Of a stretch of 16,715 nucleotides of DNA, positions 15,427-16,715 are shown in pieces. How positions within the stretch are numbered: the first letter of the stretch is position 1; the number at the start of each line of letters is the position of its first letter. The stretch is from assembly GCA_947628025.1 (NCBI GenBank), contig CANQYH010000032.1, forward strand, positions 1 to 16,715. Reading direction: 5' to 3'. A program made the translations under genes and the position numbers. This DNA comes from an uncultured Lachnospiraceae bacterium (GTDB lineage Bacteria; Bacillota; Clostridia; Lachnospirales; Lachnospiraceae). The notes under the pieces are model-generated. The model was not told the origin of the DNA. It made no database searches and saw nothing but the letters and a program-made list of their open reading frames with translations.

Positions 15427-15639
15427 TCACACCGGTCCCTTATTCCATTCGTGATATGCCAAAAATGAATTGCCGCAATGCGGACCTGGTCCTACGCCAG
15501 CTTTTTTATTCCATTCGTGGTATATTAAAAATGGAAGCTTTCCCGGAAAACATCCTCTGTCTCTGACAGTGCGGCTGAAAAACGATCCCATATATTCTTT
15601 CAGCCGGCTGGCCAGTGGTACCGCGGATATTTCCGACAC
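15427..15639 (-). CDS. Possible small ORF with a repeated FLxYHEWNK peptide motif
   Basis: A 70-codon frame from a GTG at 15639; a later ATG at 15591 would give 54 codons. Its C-terminal half reads FLIYHEWNK and FLAYHEWNK, 22 codons apart, with AGVGPGPHCGNS between. The two DNA copies differ at Leu (TTA/TTG), Tyr (TAC/TAT) and Lys (AAA/AAG) by silent changes only; one codon, ATA versus GCA, changes Ile to Ala. That pattern is what coding constraint would leave, but the sample is tiny. No strong ribosome binding site precedes either start. No known domain. It may instead be a non-coding tandem repeat that happens to be open. Confidence 0.3.
   Translation of the reverse strand: MSEISAVPLASRLKEYMGSFFSRTVRDRGCFPGKLPFLIYHEWNKKAGVGPGPHCGNSFLAYHEWNKGPV
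15440..15470. repeat. 31-bp direct repeat, copy 1
   Basis: Matches copy 2 at 25 of 31 positions; the first 14 bases (TTATTCCATTCGTG) and the later AAAAATG are identical. The two copies start 66 bases apart. This copy has a degenerate internal dyad. Confidence 0.8.
15506..15536. repeat. 31-bp direct repeat, copy 2, with internal dyad
   Basis: The better copy of the pair. It contains TTCCATT (15509-15515) and AATGGAA (15530-15536), a perfect 7-bp inverted repeat with a 14-base centre, which would suit a dimeric DNA-binding protein. The 66-base offset from copy 1 is divisible by three. Confidence 0.8.
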
Positions 15640-15747
15640 GGTTTCCGAAGATCGTTCCCTCTGTTTTATGAAATTTCCAAATACACCGCCGCGCGGCTCC
15701 GGTCAGGCCGCTTCCTTTCTCATTCTTCCGCGCTCTGCCGTCCGTTC

Positions 15748-16644
15748 TCAGAAAATACTTCCCACAGCTTTCATGCAGTCCACCAGATCCTGCCGGTAAA
15801 TGGGGCTGTCCGGGTCCAGACTGTTGTAGACCACGCCGCCGCTGCCGATCTTCCCGGTGGAATGGATATACAGCCCGTCTCCCAGATACATTGCCACATG
15901 GCCCGGGAAAAACAGCAGGTCGCCCGCTTTCATCCGTTCTTTCGGTATCTCTCTGAGCGGGAATCCCTCCGCGATCTTCGCATCCCGGTAGATCAGGATG
16001 CCGCAGCGCATATAGCTCGCCGATACCAGGCCGGAACAGTCGATCCCCGCCGTCGTTTTGCCGCCCCAGCGGTACTGGACGCCCAGATACGTCCTGGCCG
16101 TCTCCGTCACGGCCCGGCGGAACTCCTCCTCCTCGACCTCCGCCTGGGGAAGTTCCTCCCGCCACGCGCCCGCCTGAGAGAATTTTTTCTCCGTCAGGTA
16201 TTGATTGCGCATATAACCGATCCGCCCGTCCGCCAAACAGACCCTGGCCCAGCCGTGCGTCTCCGATTCCCAATCCAGCACCCGCACCAGGCTGCCGCAA
16301 AACAGGCTGATCAGGCACACGCCCTGTACTTTCGGCAAAGAAGTCACATCCACGCAGATACCGCTGGTCACGCGCAGATCCGACCGCTCCCACGCTTCCG
16401 CTTCCTCCTGCGTGACCCCGAGCAGATCTTCCTCCGGAATATAACCGGTATAATGATAAAAAGTCCGCACCGGATAAAACCGGCGCCCGGAGGGGTCTTT
16501 CTGCGCCTCTCCCGTCACTTTCACGATCATCCCATGAGCCGCCTCGTCCGCGATTCCCGACAGGATCTGCCCTTTCGACTCCATCTGCTCCGACGCTTCT
16601 TCGTAGATCGTACAAAGCGAGCTTTTTACGATTCCATATTCCAT
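15748..16644 (-). CDS. NlpC/P60 cysteine endopeptidase, apparently cytosolic
   Basis: 298 residues. The C-terminal NlpC/P60 domain (about 175-298) has the catalytic Cys203 in GIDCSGLV, His249 in PGHVAMYLGD and the third residue His261 in YIHSTG. About 160 residues before it look like one or two SH3b-type domains (WARVCLADGRIGYM, about 132-145). The family cleaves the gamma-D-glutamyl to diaminopimelate (or lysine) bond of wall peptides. There is no signal peptide or membrane segment, and the layout resembles YkfC-type enzymes that cut imported muropeptides, so a recycling role is plausible but not shown. ATG at 16644 has GGAG 7 bases upstream. It follows a probable gene end by 24 bases, so it may belong to an operon that starts outside the window. 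Confidence 0.87.
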   Translation of the reverse strand: MEYGIVKSSLCTIYEEASEQMESKGQILSGIADEAAHGMIVKVTGEAQKDPSGRRFYPVRTFYHYTGYIPEEDLLGVTQEEAEAWERSDLRVTSGICVDVTSLPKVQGVCLISLFCGSLVRVLDWESETHGWARVCLADGRIGYMRNQYLTEKKFSQAGAWREELPQAEVEEEEFRRAVTETARTYLGVQYRWGGKTTAGIDCSGLVSASYMRCGILIYRDAKIAEGFPLREIPKERMKAGDLLFFPGHVAMYLGDGLYIHSTGKIGSGGVVYNSLDPDSPIYRQDLVDCMKAVGSIF

Positions 16645-16668
16645 AAAAAATCTCCATTCCGCCGCCTT

Positions 16669-16715
16669 TCAGTTGGCGGCACAAATAGTAATGAAAGTCT
16701 CGACTCCCTCTACCT
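16669..16715 (-). CDS. Possible C-terminal end of an upstream gene, cut by window edge
   Basis: On the minus strand the frame ending in TGA at 16669-16671 gives VEGVETFITICAAN, which reads like a protein C-terminus. It lies 24 bases before the NlpC/P60 start. Fourteen codons are too few to identify it, and another frame is also open here. Confidence 0.35.
   Translation of the reverse strand, partial: VEGVETFITICAAN

Larger units (their letters stand above)
15346..15747. other. 402-bp intergenic stretch with repeats and a doubtful small ORF
   Basis: Between the NlpC/P60 stop and the serine hydrolase start. It holds two 31-bp direct repeats (15440 and 15506), short hairpins between them (ATTGC-C-GCAAT at 15469-15479, GGACC-T-GGTCC at 15482-15492) and a possible 70-codon ORF. 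No convincing sigma-A promoter was found for the genes downstream on the minus strand, and no clear terminator for the NlpC/P60 gene. Confidence 0.7.

Noticed and set aside
15440..15536. CRISPR array
   Set aside because: Only two imperfect repeats with a single spacer and no cas gene; the unit looks like a 66-bp tandem repeat instead.
15506..16684. 392-codon minus-strand frame overlapping the NlpC/P60 gene
   Set aside because: It is the shifted frame of the NlpC/P60 gene, with Gly/Arg-rich content and no domain, while the NlpC/P60 frame carries the full catalytic triad.

Overview
The window looks like a chromosomal segment of a GC-rich Firmicute of the class Clostridia, most likely Lachnospiraceae. 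The basis is the gene content (a large fused CoA-dehydratase-activase-type protein, an atypical clostridial LysA, a rhomboid-like protein with a C-terminal Cys-rich tail), strong AGGAGG-type ribosome binding sites, sigma-A promoters matching consensus and A/T-flanked intrinsic terminators. I see no rRNA, tRNA, CRISPR array, insertion sequence or phage gene.

Layout. (1) 1-475, minus: the N-terminal part of an S8 (subtilisin-like) peptidase, cut by the window edge. (2) 476-770: intergenic, with a 30-bp palindromic terminator at 707-736 and a possible short transcript on the plus strand. (3) 4463 down to 771, minus: rhomboid-like membrane protein, pyruvate kinase (pyk) and diaminopimelate decarboxylase (lysA), with small gaps. 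They probably form one operon read from a perfect TTGACA-17-TATAAT promoter at 4506-4534. (4) 4569-10580, plus: a divergent promoter and a structured leader, then a 1455-residue protein that fuses two ASKHA/BadF-type activase domains to two dehydratase-like halves, then a secreted transglutaminase-fold protein 25 bp downstream. A bidirectional terminator at 10603-10641 closes this unit and the facing glyA. (5) 11982 down to 10671, minus: glyA with its own promoter (TTGAAA-17-TATAAT). (6) 15345 down to 12041, minus: a serine hydrolase of the beta-lactamase/PBP fold, a YgjP-type metallopeptidase and recJ; the first two overlap by 4 bp. (7) 15346-15747: a 402-bp stretch without a confident gene, holding a 66-bp-spaced repeat whose two copies also read as a codon-phased peptide repeat. 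(8) 16644 down to 15748, minus: an NlpC/P60 endopeptidase without a signal peptide, preceded by what may be the last 14 codons of another gene.

Most genes are housekeeping: pyruvate kinase feeds glycolysis, LysA makes lysine, GlyA makes glycine and one-carbon units, RecJ acts in DNA repair. Three enzymes with wall-peptide-type folds (the NlpC/P60 protein, the penicillin-binding-fold hydrolase and the DAP decarboxylase) appear to be cytosolic, which could fit muropeptide and DAP turnover, though that link is inference.

The least explained parts are the all-in-one activase/dehydratase fusion with its unusual leader (a three-way-junction RNA ending in a U-run, then a hairpin between the Shine-Dalgarno and the ATG), and the repeat-bearing small ORF at 15427-15639.
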